A DNA stretch of 64,000 nt. It comes from Flavobacterium cupreum. Lineage in GTDB: Bacteria > Bacteroidota > Bacteroidia > Flavobacteriales > Flavobacteriaceae. Under the pieces are notes generated by a model. It worked only from the letters and a program-made list of their open reading frames with translations, did no database searches and was not told the origin of the DNA. A program made the translations under genes and the position numbers. The DNA lies in contig NZ_QWDM01000001.1 of assembly GCF_003996965.1 (NCBI RefSeq), positions 496,001 through 560,000 of the forward strand, in the 5' to 3' direction. This document shows positions 44,369 to 52,860 of this stretch, one piece after another; positions within the stretch are counted from its first letter, which is position 1; the number at the start of each line of letters is the position of its first letter.

Positions 44369-44767
44369 TCAATGAAACTCTTTAAGCTCGTCCTGCCACT
44401 CGACGGTCCAATTTAGTAAAGCCATTAAGGGATCGGCCGTACTTTTCCCAAATTCCGTAAGCCAGTATTCAACTTTTGGCGGAACTTCCGGATATACTTT
44501 TTTATCCACCATTTTATGTTTAATCAAAAGTTTTAAAGTTTGGTTGAGCATCTTAGGAGAAATACCTTCTACTTCTCGCTGCAGGTCACTATTCCGTTTT
44601 GTGCCATTGATAAGACTGCCCATGATCATCAAAGTCCACTTGTTTCCCATGATGGTATAAAACACATAAAGCGAGCAAAAATGTCCTTCAAAAGAATTCT
44701 CTGTCAGTGCTTTTTGTAAGTTTTGAAAATTTTCGTTTTTTTTCTCTCCGTTCATCCTTTTATCCAT
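44369..44767 (-). CDS. HxlR family winged-helix transcriptional regulator
   Basis: 132 residues (a Met five residues in, at 44755, is an alternative start). HxlR signature MGNKWTLMIMGSLI, recognition region LQREVEGISPKMLNQTLKLLIKH and the wing with VEYWLTEFG. A Cys in GHFCSLY sits before the first core helix. It is divergent from the ketopantoate-reductase-like gene, 127 bp away, which is the likely target. Confidence 0.93.
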   Translation of the reverse strand: MDKRMNGEKKNENFQNLQKALTENSFEGHFCSLYVFYTIMGNKWTLMIMGSLINGTKRNSDLQREVEGISPKMLNQTLKLLIKHKMVDKKVYPEVPPKVEYWLTEFGKSTADPLMALLNWTVEWQDELKEFH

Positions 44768-44814
44768 TCATTTATAACCTTTTGGTGTGTATCTCACCTC
44801 GAAGTACCCTCTTG

Positions 44815-44842
44815 CAAAGGTATTATATTGTGTCTAATTTTG
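44815..44842. promoter_or_regulatory. Overlapping divergent promoters, HxlR / ketopantoate-reductase-like genes
   Basis: TACCTTTG on minus (44815-44822) for the HxlR gene and TAATTTTG on plus (44835-44842) for the oxidoreductase, the latter with a -33 TTG at 44812-44814. Each -7 box lies in the other promoter's upstream region, so one bound protein could control both. Confidence 0.6.
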
Positions 44843-44894
44843 AGTGAAATTTTAAGAAACAAAAGCTGTTTTTCAGTAAAATAAATTAAAAAAT

Positions 44895-45836
44895 ATGAAG
44901 ATTTTAATGTTTGGCAGAGGGGTTATTTCCACACAGTACGGATGGGCTTTTGAGAAGGCAGGACACAATGTAACTTTTTACATTAGACCAGAAAGCGCCA
45001 GAGGATACAATCCTGAGATTTCAGTAAAAATTCTTGATGCACGACAAAAACTTGCAGGTGTGATGCACAGGGAAACATGGACAACCAAAGTAATTACTGA
45101 TATTCCGGATCAGCACGATTATGACCTCATTATTGTTAGTGTGCAGCATTATCAGTTTGCAAAAGTGGCAGATTTTCTATCGCCTAAAATCGGCAAGGCA
45201 ACGGTGCTTATTTTTAATAATTTCTGGACAGATCCCCTGCAGGAAACTGCTCTTTTTCCCAAAGAACAACTGGCCTGGGGCTTTCCTCTGGCCGGTGGTG
45301 GATTTGATGCCGATGGTGTTCTTAATGGAGCGATTTTGCCCGATGTACATTTTGGGACTTTTGGCACCGAACCAACCACCAGGGAAAAAGCTGTAAGAGC
45401 ACTTTTTACAAAAACTGGTTTTAAAATAAAAGAACATTCTGATTTTCGGGGCTGGCTGTGGATACACTTTGCTGTCGATGCAGGTTTTTTCTCTAAAGTA
45501 CTGGAAGTGCGTGATGTCGAAAAAGTTTTTAGTTCGACTAAACATTTAAAAGACATAATGCTTCAGGTTCGTGAGTTATTACAATTAGTAGAAAAGCGTG
45601 GCATAAACTTGTCCAATAATGTACAAGATATAAAAATGTACAGGCGACCAGCCTGGATAGGTAGTTTAATGGTGCGATTTTTACTTAAGATAAGCCCGCC
45701 ATTTACCACGATGGTCTACAGTCACAATAATCCCGAAGAGGCAATCTCTTATGGACGCGATGTACTAAAAATTGCCAGAGAGCTAAACTTTAAATTACCG
45801 CTTCTGGAATCTAAATGCAAAGAATTTGAAATGTAG
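44895..45836 (+). CDS. Ketopantoate reductase (ApbA/PanE)-like oxidoreductase
   Basis: 313 residues. N-terminal Rossmann domain with a modified nucleotide motif (MFGRGVISTQYGWAF, about 5-19) and IIVSVQHYQ, then the helical C-terminal domain of ApbA-family proteins. The family Lys/Asn/Glu residues are not all obvious, so it may act on a substrate other than ketopantoate. Divergent from an HxlR regulator, unlike housekeeping panE. Confidence 0.8.
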   Translation: MKILMFGRGVISTQYGWAFEKAGHNVTFYIRPESARGYNPEISVKILDARQKLAGVMHRETWTTKVITDIPDQHDYDLIIVSVQHYQFAKVADFLSPKIGKATVLIFNNFWTDPLQETALFPKEQLAWGFPLAGGGFDADGVLNGAILPDVHFGTFGTEPTTREKAVRALFTKTGFKIKEHSDFRGWLWIHFAVDAGFFSKVLEVRDVEKVFSSTKHLKDIMLQVRELLQLVEKRGINLSNNVQDIKMYRRPAWIGSLMVRFLLKISPPFTTMVYSHNNPEEAISYGRDVLKIARELNFKLPLLESKCKEFEM

Positions 45837-45921
45837 CAGAAGCTGCAAAACTTTATATAAAAACCCAATTATATTTTTATAAAACAACAAAATCGAAAGT
45901 ATTAATTTAAAATCCGACAAA

Positions 45922-46362
45922 ATGAAAATATTAAAATCATTAGCCGTCCTGATAGCTTTAGGAGCATTAGTATCATTCCATTCCAATACTGCAGACTATA
46001 AAGTAACAGTAGTTGTAAATGGCTTCAAAAACTCAAATGGAAATTGTATCATTAACCTGTACAATAAATCAGAAGGTTTTCCTAACAGCAATAAGCTTGC
46101 AATAAAAACAATAACATCAAAAATTAAAAACAATTCGGCACAAATAGTATTCGACAATATAGAACCCGGTACCTATGCGGTTTCGATTCTGCATGATGCC
46201 AATTCAGATGGGGTGATGAACAAAAATATGTTTGGCATACCGAAAGAAGGTTACGGTGCGTCAAATAACATTATTCCCCCGCTTAGTTCTCCAAATTTTC
46301 AAGATTCCAAATTTGAAGTCTCCAACCAAGATAAAACAGTGGTCATTAAGGTCAGGTATTAA
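45922..46362 (+). CDS. Secreted DUF2141 protein
   Basis: 146 residues with a signal peptide (about 1-24) and a DUF2141 beta-sandwich: VVVNGFKNSNGNCIINLYN, VFDNIEPGTYAVSILHDANSDGVMNKNMFGIPKEGYG. DUF2141 proteins are common exported proteins of Bacteroidota without a known activity. Followed by a strong terminator; appears monocistronic. Confidence 0.92.
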   Translation: MKILKSLAVLIALGALVSFHSNTADYKVTVVVNGFKNSNGNCIINLYNKSEGFPNSNKLAIKTITSKIKNNSAQIVFDNIEPGTYAVSILHDANSDGVMNKNMFGIPKEGYGASNNIIPPLSSPNFQDSKFEVSNQDKTVVIKVRY

Positions 46363-46387
46363 TTTCTAAGAAAATAATGTATTTATT

Positions 46388-46434
46388 AAACAAAGTCGCT
46401 CTGTTACTAATTAGTCAGAGCGACTTTGTTTTTG
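46388..46434. terminator. Bidirectional terminator after the DUF2141 gene
   Basis: Perfect stem of about 16 bp (arms 46388-46403 and 46416-46431), 12-nt loop, T runs on either strand. Confidence 0.88.
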
Positions 46435-46456
46435 ATTTTATAAAAGTTAACCTAAA

Positions 46457-46873
46457 TTATATTTCTAAGGCTGGTGCATCGCCAAAATTGGCTTTTAACT
46501 CTTCAGGCAAATAAGGTCTGCCTCCAGTGGCAGGAATGCAGGTTCCTGTAAATACTCCTGTAGCCATTGTTTTTCCGTTTTTTATAATTGATTGCTTAAA
46601 ATGAAGACGTGGCAAACCTTTGGCATCGGTAAAAACAGCACAGGTCACATCAAAATTATCATCCTTTTTAAGGGACCGGATAAACTTGATGCTGTATTCC
46701 GATAAAACCATAAATACACCGTTTTCTGCCTGTTCCACAAAATCAAAACCAAGGACTTCCCTAATGTAATCGTGACGGCATTCTTCCATATAAAAAGGAT
46801 AATATAAACCGTCCATAATGCCTTGTACATCTATATGTCCGTCTGCAACAGTGTAATTTTTTGAATATTCCAT
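46457..46873 (-). CDS. Hotdog-fold thioesterase (4HBT/YbgC-like)
   Basis: 138 residues of the 4-hydroxybenzoyl-CoA thioesterase superfamily: N-terminal YTVADGHIDVQGIMDGLYYPFYMEE corresponds to the D-x-x-G-H-x-N motif but lacks the usual D-x-D pattern, followed by the hotdog sheet (VLSEYSIKFIRSLKKDDNFDV) and ATGVFTGTCI. The substrate acyl-CoA is unknown. Confidence 0.8.
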   Translation of the reverse strand: MEYSKNYTVADGHIDVQGIMDGLYYPFYMEECRHDYIREVLGFDFVEQAENGVFMVLSEYSIKFIRSLKKDDNFDVTCAVFTDAKGLPRLHFKQSIIKNGKTMATGVFTGTCIPATGGRPYLPEELKANFGDAPALEI

Positions 46874-46971
46874 AGTATTGTAAAATTTAATTTTGAGTCT
46901 GTTATTAAAAAGTATTTATTGCAATTTTATTGTGTTTTGGTTCGTGTTTTTTTGTTACTTTTTTTTCGGAT

Positions 46972-47439
46972 TTATTTTGTGAATTCAGTAATTCCATGAT
47001 GGTCCATCTGAACAACTACTAAATTGTCTTTTACTTTTGCGCCTGTTTTTTTATAAAAATCAATGGCTGATACATTCCAGTCAAACACCAGCCATTCTAC
47101 CCGTTTTACATTTTCGCTTTCTGCCAATCGAATAATTTCACTGTATAGTCCCAAACCCGCGCCGGTGCCCCGTTTGTCCTCCCTCACAATTAAGTCTTCC
47201 AAATGAATGGTTTTACCGATCCATGTTGAAAAATTATAATAGTATAAGGCAATCCCAATAATTTCATCATCGGCCTCGGCAACAAGGCATTGAAATAAAG
47301 GTTTGTCTGAAAAGCCTTCGCGAATCAGGTCTTCTGCAGAAATTAGTACCGCATTTGGTTCTTTTTGAAAACGCGCCAGTTCTTTTATTAAGTCCAGCAC
47401 TGCACTCATGTCTTTTTTCGCTGCTTTTCGAATAATCAT
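46972..47439 (-). CDS. GNAT family N-acetyltransferase
   Basis: 155 residues with the GNAT acetyl-CoA loop VREDKRGTGAGLGLYSEIIRLA (about 91-112) and motif B WLVFDWNVSAIDFYKKTGAK. The layout resembles the spermidine/diamine acetyltransferase-like group (IRKAAKKDMSAVLDLIKELARFQ at the N-terminus), but the substrate is not certain. Ten bp downstream of a second GNAT gene. Confidence 0.92.
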   Translation of the reverse strand: MIIRKAAKKDMSAVLDLIKELARFQKEPNAVLISAEDLIREGFSDKPLFQCLVAEADDEIIGIALYYYNFSTWIGKTIHLEDLIVREDKRGTGAGLGLYSEIIRLAESENVKRVEWLVFDWNVSAIDFYKKTGAKVKDNLVVVQMDHHGITEFTK

Positions 47440-47449
47440 AAATTATAGT

Positions 47450-47923
47450 TTATATGTTTTTTAATTCTTTAACCATCAATGTTTCTTCAAATTCTACCCC
47501 GTAATGATTTACAGTAAAATTTTTTACTTTTTGCCAGCCGTTTTTATAATAAAAATCTAAACCCTCAGGTGTTGATGCCAATTGTAGTTTTGTTAATCCG
47601 CTATTTAGTGCGTGATTTTCTAAAGAGGTGATCAGCAGTTTTCCAATCCCCTGATTCATGCTTTGAAGCCTGGTATAAAAACCCACAATAAAATCTCCAT
47701 CGAGTGCAATAGTCCCCACTATTTCATCATCTTTCTCCGCACAAAAAACCAATTGGGTTGTAATTTTAGTTGCCATTGTTTCAACAGCATAATATTTAAT
47801 GAAAATTTCCCATTGTACTTCACTGTAATGCGGCTTTAATATTTTCCGGGCATTCTCACAAATTAATTCACTCAGGCTTTTAGCATCTGTTATTTCGGCT
47901 TTTCGAATATGGATCAGAGACAT
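47450..47923 (-). CDS. GNAT family N-acetyltransferase
   Basis: 157 residues from the ATG at 47923 (IHIRKAEITDAKSLSELI is a standard GNAT N-terminus; the longer frame to 47959 is unlikely). Acetyl-CoA loop GFYTRLQSMNQGIGKLLITSLE and the C-terminal LDFYYKNGWQKV are present. Operon with the following GNAT gene. Confidence 0.92.
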   Translation of the reverse strand: MSLIHIRKAEITDAKSLSELICENARKILKPHYSEVQWEIFIKYYAVETMATKITTQLVFCAEKDDEIVGTIALDGDFIVGFYTRLQSMNQGIGKLLITSLENHALNSGLTKLQLASTPEGLDFYYKNGWQKVKNFTVNHYGVEFEETLMVKELKNI

Positions 47924-48048
47924 AGTTTTAGGTATAAATTGCCAATTTTTTATCACCACTAAAAACAGTTATGACAGTGTAAATATATCTATAAATATTT
48001 ATACCTCCAAAATTTGTTTTACAGGTATTAAAAGTTTTATTTTACAGT

Positions 48049-48654
48049 ATGAAAAATGATGTTTTTATACACAATGAATTGCGGTTGGACGGTAATCATC
48101 TTTGTCTAAATTTTATCAATACCATTTTTGACAGAACTGTAGCCAACCCGGTAAGCCTTATTTTAAGTAAAGAAGACTGGATTGCCTGGCTTCTTAAAGT
48201 AGATTTAATTAAGAAAAACGATTTAGATCAGACCGAAATACTTTTTGATCTCGATGAAATCGTCGAAACAAGAACCATACTTTTTACCATTTTTTACGGA
48301 TTGTCGAAAAAAGAAACGATTAGCAGAGGAGATTTAAATCTTTTTGAAAAACTGATCCTAAAAGTTCAAAAAGCTACAAAACTGCAGGCAGATCATGGAA
48401 TACCCGCAGAAATACTTCAAATAAATAATAGCAATTTAAACGATTACCTGCTTCCCATAATAAAATCAGGCTATGAACTATTTCTGTCCGGTCAGATTCA
48501 CAGGATTAAGGAATGCGGACATTGTGGCTGGCTGTATTTAGACAATAGCAAAAATAATAGCCGAAAATGGTGCAGTATGGAAACTTGCGGCAGTCAGATA
48601 AAGGCAAAACGCTATTATCAGAATAAGAAAAGCCAAACAGCATCCGGCCAGTAA
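48049..48654 (+). CDS. ABATE/CGNR zinc-finger protein
   Basis: 201 residues: N-terminal ABATE domain (LCLNFINTIFDRT) and C-terminal zinc finger ECGHCGWLYLDNSKNNSRKWCSMETCGSQ with four Cys. The signature normally reads CGNR; here it is CGSQ, though the basic helix after it (IKAKRYYQNKK) is kept. Members are putative stress-related transcription regulators. Expected to bind DNA or RNA in the cytoplasm. Confidence 0.88.
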   Translation: MKNDVFIHNELRLDGNHLCLNFINTIFDRTVANPVSLILSKEDWIAWLLKVDLIKKNDLDQTEILFDLDEIVETRTILFTIFYGLSKKETISRGDLNLFEKLILKVQKATKLQADHGIPAEILQINNSNLNDYLLPIIKSGYELFLSGQIHRIKECGHCGWLYLDNSKNNSRKWCSMETCGSQIKAKRYYQNKKSQTASGQ

Positions 48655-48705
48655 TAGTTTATTTATTGTTTTTTAAAATTTAGCTGCTACCAATTCTAAA
48701 CATTC

Positions 48706-48763
48706 ATTTGCACTTTGGAAATCAGCCGACCAATAGGGTTTTACTGATTTCCAAATTGCAAAT
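48706..48763. repeat. 20-bp inverted repeat between CGNR and protease genes
   Basis: Arms 48706-48725 and 48744-48763 pair with one mismatch around an 18-nt loop. No clear T run follows, but its place between convergent genes suggests a terminator or mRNA-stabilising hairpin. Confidence 0.55.
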
Positions 48764-48774
48764 TCCTGACTACT

Positions 48775-51700
48775 TTATTTTTCAGACGGAAGACTCAGTA
48801 ATTCCTTTACAGCAGCCTCGATCTGCTGGTCACTTCCGGATAAGATTTTGGTATAGTCATTACTGACACGGATATCCGGTTCTATTTGATAATTTTCCAG
48901 TCGACGCTTTTCTCCTGTGGTATAAACGGCTCTGTCGGGAATACCAACTGCCAGCTCGGGATCGATCTGTCTTTCCCCCGAAGTTCCGGTACCGGTACCA
49001 GGAACCGGCATTCCGATAAGTTTACCTGTTTTAAGATGTTTGTAGACGTAAGGAAATATGGAAGCATCCGAATAGTTTGTCTCATTCATCACCACGGAGC
49101 TTGGTTTATTCCATTTATTTTCAGGCCATTGAGAATGCGCTGAAATTCCATTTCGCCTCTCTGTCAAATATACCTTTCCGGACAAAAATGTGACCAGATC
49201 ACCCGTGAGGCTTCCCCCATTATTATACCTGGTATCAATCAATAAAGCTTTTTTGTCTGCATAGCTGCCTAATGCCTTATCATACAGTTCACGATAGGAC
49301 TCCTCTCCCATTTGCCTGATATGAATATACCCTATTTTTCCTCCCGAAAGGCTATCGGTCAAATATTCCATTTTTTTTATCCAGCGCTTGTACAATAAAA
49401 CTTCTGCTTCAGTATCTGAGTCAATCGGTGTAATTTCTTCCTGGTATTTCTCATGGGTCTTGCTATTATGAAAATCAATCCGGATCAGTTTATCGGCTTT
49501 ATTGTTTAAAAATTTAGACCAGTCCTCTTTTTGAGTAATGGCATTACCGTCTATTTTATCGATAATCATCCCCGCTTTCAATTTTGTCTTTCCATTATCA
49601 AACGGACCTTCAGCAATGATTTCTTTTACCATTATCCCATCGCTGATTCCCGCATCATCATAAAGCAATCCTAATGCTGCAGTAGTATCTTGATCTGTAA
49701 GATTTGGCCAATAGTGAGGAACTAAATGAGAATTATTCAACTCTCCTAAAAACTCGCTCAACAGTCTTTGAAAATCGTAATTGTTATTTATAAAAGGCAG
49801 AAATTCTTTATAAGCGGTATAGTAAAAATCAAGGTCTACTCCATTTAAATTGGGATCTGAGAATTTATCTTTCATAATATGATAAATATGATCGAATACA
49901 TAGACCCGTTCTCCAGTCCTGTTGACATCTGTTTCAATCTTAATCGGGAGATTGTTTACCTTTGCCTCCGGTATACTGATATGTTTAACCTTATTGCCAT
50001 CGACAACTACATAAATACTGCTTTGATCCTGACTCATTTTCATTTTAGGATTTTGAGCATTTATTTCAGCCAAGAGACTGATCTTCCCGGATTCTGTATC
50101 CAGCACATACAAGTCATAATTATTCTGATAGCGTCCGAGAAAGTATATTTTTTTTTCGTCATTTGAAATGGTGATATCCAAAATAGAAGCCGGCGCTTTT
50201 GTTATGGTTTTAGAATTAAACGGTCCTTTCAGATCTGTTTCCAGGGGAGTCGTTCCGGCAGAATGAACTGTCTTAAACTTATCATTATACCAGCTTTCGG
50301 CATCCAAATAGGTTTTAACAATATCATACTGGCTTGTAGTACGGGTGAAATTGGTTAGACCGTTAAAATCTGATAAAGAATACATGACATTACCACTGGC
50401 GCCCCAATGTGCCATTTTGTTTTCAAAAGCACTATTGCTTATTGTCACCAACTTTGCCGACTGGTCGTCTTTTACAAGCAGGATATTATCGCCCTTTACA
50501 ATCAGATACTGACTGTTTGGTGACCAGGTAAAATATTGATCGCCATCACTCTGAGAATAGTTTACACCTGGTGGCACTACGGTATTGAATTTTTTAGAAA
50601 CTAAGTCATAAGTCTTTAGAACAGAGCGCTCTTCCAGATAAGCTATTTTCTTTCCATCCGGTGAGAATACGGCCTGAAACTCGTCTTTATTGCTTCCAAT
50701 TACAGTCTCCCGTACAAAATTAGCTGCTAAATAAAAATAAGGCTGGGCCTGATCGGCAATGCTAACCTGGTCTATATCCCAGGAGCCATTATGTTCTGTT
50801 GAAAAAAGCAGTGTACGGCCATCAGGGCTAAAATTAACCATTCTTTCCTGATACGGAGTACTGGTAATTCTTTTGGTAATTGCACCATCGCCGGACGAAA
50901 CATATACATCGCCACGGGAAACAAAAGCAAACTGTTTTCCGTCTGATGACACATCCATATCTTTTGAGGCTTTTTCTAAGGTAATCGGAGTAACAGGATC
51001 ACCTGAATTATCATTTAATGTGAAAGATAATTTTACGGATTGCTTTCCTTCTTCTAAGGTATATAGATCGCCATTATAGGTAAAGGCAAATTTTCCGTGG
51101 ACTGCCTTCGAGATGCTGCGTACAGGATGCTTTTCGAAATTTGTAAGCTGAATCATTTTAGAGGGATCATCCAGAGACGATTTATAAAGATTTTGTGACC
51201 CGTTCTTTTCACTGAGGTAATAAATATCATTATTTTTCCCCCATAGAGGTTCCCGGTCTTCACCGTTAAAATCTGATACTTTGATATAGGAGTTTGTCTT
51301 TATTTTATATACCCAGATATCTCTTGTTACAGAAGATACGGCGTGCTTTCTGTAAGCGCTCTCCACACTGCCTTTATGGTCCTGGAATATAATGGCATCA
51401 TTTGTCTTACTAAAATGGGCAAATTCCATACCTGCACTATTCACCATCTGACTGCTGCCGCCTTTTACAGCTACTGCATATAGTTTTATAAACATATCAT
51501 TCAAAGGATATCTCGCAGAAGTATATACATCATTTCTGGAACTCCCAAAATACAATTTCTGGTCGTCTTCTGAGAAATAATAAGGAATATCTTTACTTGA
51601 ATTATACGTTAACCGAATTTGATCCTTACCTGAAGCACTCATAACATATATATCAAAATTACCTTTTATAGCGGAAGTAAATGCAATACGCTTATTGTCA

Positions 51701-51933
51701 TTACTCCAGACGGGATAACCATTGTAAGTTCCACCATTCGTCAATTGAATAGCCTCTCCTCCGCTTTGTTTTACTTTAAAAATATTGCCTTTATAGCCAA
51801 AGGCAATCCACTCCCCATTGGGTGAAATGGCAGGCTGTTGTATCCAGCGGGGCTGAATCGGATTCGCAAATACCCCTAATTGCAGGAGCAGAAAAACTAA
51901 TGATAATAGTGCCCTGGTATTATTTTTTTTCAT
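48775..51933 (-). CDS. Tricorn-like S41 peptidase with beta-propeller and PDZ domains
   Basis: 1052 residues with a signal peptide (about 1-23). A TolB/tricorn-type beta-propeller covers about 25-650 (repeated GEWIAFGYKG, DGKQFAFVSRGD, DGRTLLFSTE blades). A helical C1 segment, a PDZ domain (about 775-850) and an S41 protease core follow. In the core, nucleophile Ser955 lies in TNYSDASIF; the preceding IDTRYNNGG and following GTGTGTSGERQI segments fit tricorn proteases. Exported, so a periplasmic peptidase degrading peptides. It is downstream of the LytTR two-component operon. Confidence 0.92.
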   Translation of the reverse strand: MKKNNTRALLSLVFLLLQLGVFANPIQPRWIQQPAISPNGEWIAFGYKGNIFKVKQSGGEAIQLTNGGTYNGYPVWSNDNKRIAFTSAIKGNFDIYVMSASGKDQIRLTYNSSKDIPYYFSEDDQKLYFGSSRNDVYTSARYPLNDMFIKLYAVAVKGGSSQMVNSAGMEFAHFSKTNDAIIFQDHKGSVESAYRKHAVSSVTRDIWVYKIKTNSYIKVSDFNGEDREPLWGKNNDIYYLSEKNGSQNLYKSSLDDPSKMIQLTNFEKHPVRSISKAVHGKFAFTYNGDLYTLEEGKQSVKLSFTLNDNSGDPVTPITLEKASKDMDVSSDGKQFAFVSRGDVYVSSGDGAITKRITSTPYQERMVNFSPDGRTLLFSTEHNGSWDIDQVSIADQAQPYFYLAANFVRETVIGSNKDEFQAVFSPDGKKIAYLEERSVLKTYDLVSKKFNTVVPPGVNYSQSDGDQYFTWSPNSQYLIVKGDNILLVKDDQSAKLVTISNSAFENKMAHWGASGNVMYSLSDFNGLTNFTRTTSQYDIVKTYLDAESWYNDKFKTVHSAGTTPLETDLKGPFNSKTITKAPASILDITISNDEKKIYFLGRYQNNYDLYVLDTESGKISLLAEINAQNPKMKMSQDQSSIYVVVDGNKVKHISIPEAKVNNLPIKIETDVNRTGERVYVFDHIYHIMKDKFSDPNLNGVDLDFYYTAYKEFLPFINNNYDFQRLLSEFLGELNNSHLVPHYWPNLTDQDTTAALGLLYDDAGISDGIMVKEIIAEGPFDNGKTKLKAGMIIDKIDGNAITQKEDWSKFLNNKADKLIRIDFHNSKTHEKYQEEITPIDSDTEAEVLLYKRWIKKMEYLTDSLSGGKIGYIHIRQMGEESYRELYDKALGSYADKKALLIDTRYNNGGSLTGDLVTFLSGKVYLTERRNGISAHSQWPENKWNKPSSVVMNETNYSDASIFPYVYKHLKTGKLIGMPVPGTGTGTSGERQIDPELAVGIPDRAVYTTGEKRRLENYQIEPDIRVSNDYTKILSGSDQQIEAAVKELLSLPSEK

Positions 51934-51943
51934 CTTCTTAAAA

Positions 51944-51987
51944 TTTTTTGATTGTTTTTTGATTGTTTTTTGATTGTTTTTTGATTG
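51944..51987. repeat. 11-bp tandem repeat (4 copies) in the protease leader
   Basis: Four exact copies of TTTTTTGATTG (sense strand CAATCAAAAAA), ending 11 bp before the protease start codon. Sense-strand sequence is A-rich and C/T-poor, as in strong Bacteroidota translation leaders. Copy-number change by slippage is plausible. Confidence 0.85.
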
Positions 51988-52134
51988 TTTTTATATTTAT
52001 TTATTTTCCTTTGAAATCTTCATTTTTTTCAATTTTTTATATAGTTTTTCGATCGGAAGATGCAATGATCCCAATGGTTTAAAAAAGCCTAACCTATTTT
52101 GAATTCGGATTTATAAAACGATACGCCTCAACTC

Positions 52135-52860
52135 TTATGATTTTTGTTCGAGATTTTGCATGACTTTTTTAGCATAAGTAACACCAATAGGAATAATGCG
52201 TTGGCTAATTTCAATTTCATTGGCTGTATAACTGCTTATATGTCCAAAAGCAATTATAAAGGACCGGTGCACCCGCATAAAAAGTTCAATGGAAAGCTTT
52301 TCTTCGAAATAACTAAGGGTATGATACGTTATTACTGATTTTTCTATTGTGTGTACTTTTACATATTCTTTTATGCCTTCGATATAAAGAATATCACGGA
52401 GTAAAATCCGCACCATTTTATTTTCTGACCGAACGTAGATAAATGAATCTGGATTATTTGTAGAAGTGATGCGTTTTTTAGCCTGCATTTCTTCTTTACT
52501 TCCCTTTATCGTGATGCATTTATCTATTGCTTTCAGGAACCGTTCAAATGATATGGGCTTGAGCAGATAATCCAGTACATTGAGTTCATAGCCTTCAAGG
52601 GCAAATTCCCTGTAAGCAGTGGTAATGATTACAAGAGGCGGATCTTTTAATGTTCTTAGTAATTCAATTCCTGTAATTTCAGGCATCTGGATATCCAGAA
52701 ATAATAAATCCACATTTTCAGTATTCAACATATTATAAATCTCAACTCCTGTTGAACACGAGCCAATATGATTCAGATCCCCGATCTTGGCGATATAACT
52801 TTCGATAACTTCTCTTGCCAGTTCCTCGTCATCGGCTACAACACAATTGATTTTTCTCAT
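52135..52860 (-). CDS. LytTR-type response regulator
   Basis: 241 residues: CheY-like receiver (phospho-acceptor Asp56 in LFLDIQMPE, acidic pair Asp10/Asp11 near the N-terminus) and a LytTR DNA-binding domain (about 137-238; IEGIKEYVKVHT, MRVHRSFIIAF). Overlaps the end of the histidine kinase gene by 4 bp (ATGA), so they form a coupled pair. Targets probably include genes nearby such as the downstream protease. Confidence 0.94.
   Translation of the reverse strand: MRKINCVVADDEELAREVIESYIAKIGDLNHIGSCSTGVEIYNMLNTENVDLLFLDIQMPEITGIELLRTLKDPPLVIITTAYREFALEGYELNVLDYLLKPISFERFLKAIDKCITIKGSKEEMQAKKRITSTNNPDSFIYVRSENKMVRILLRDILYIEGIKEYVKVHTIEKSVITYHTLSYFEEKLSIELFMRVHRSFIIAFGHISSYTANEIEISQRIIPIGVTYAKKVMQNLEQKS

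Noticed and set aside
45152..45556. 134-codon ORF on the minus strand inside the ketopantoate-reductase-like gene
   Set aside because: Antisense to a clear Rossmann-fold gene; no domain, Ser/Lys-rich composition of a shadow frame.
51944..51987. CRISPR-like short repeats
   Set aside because: Units are 11 bp with no spacers and low complexity; it is a simple tandem repeat.
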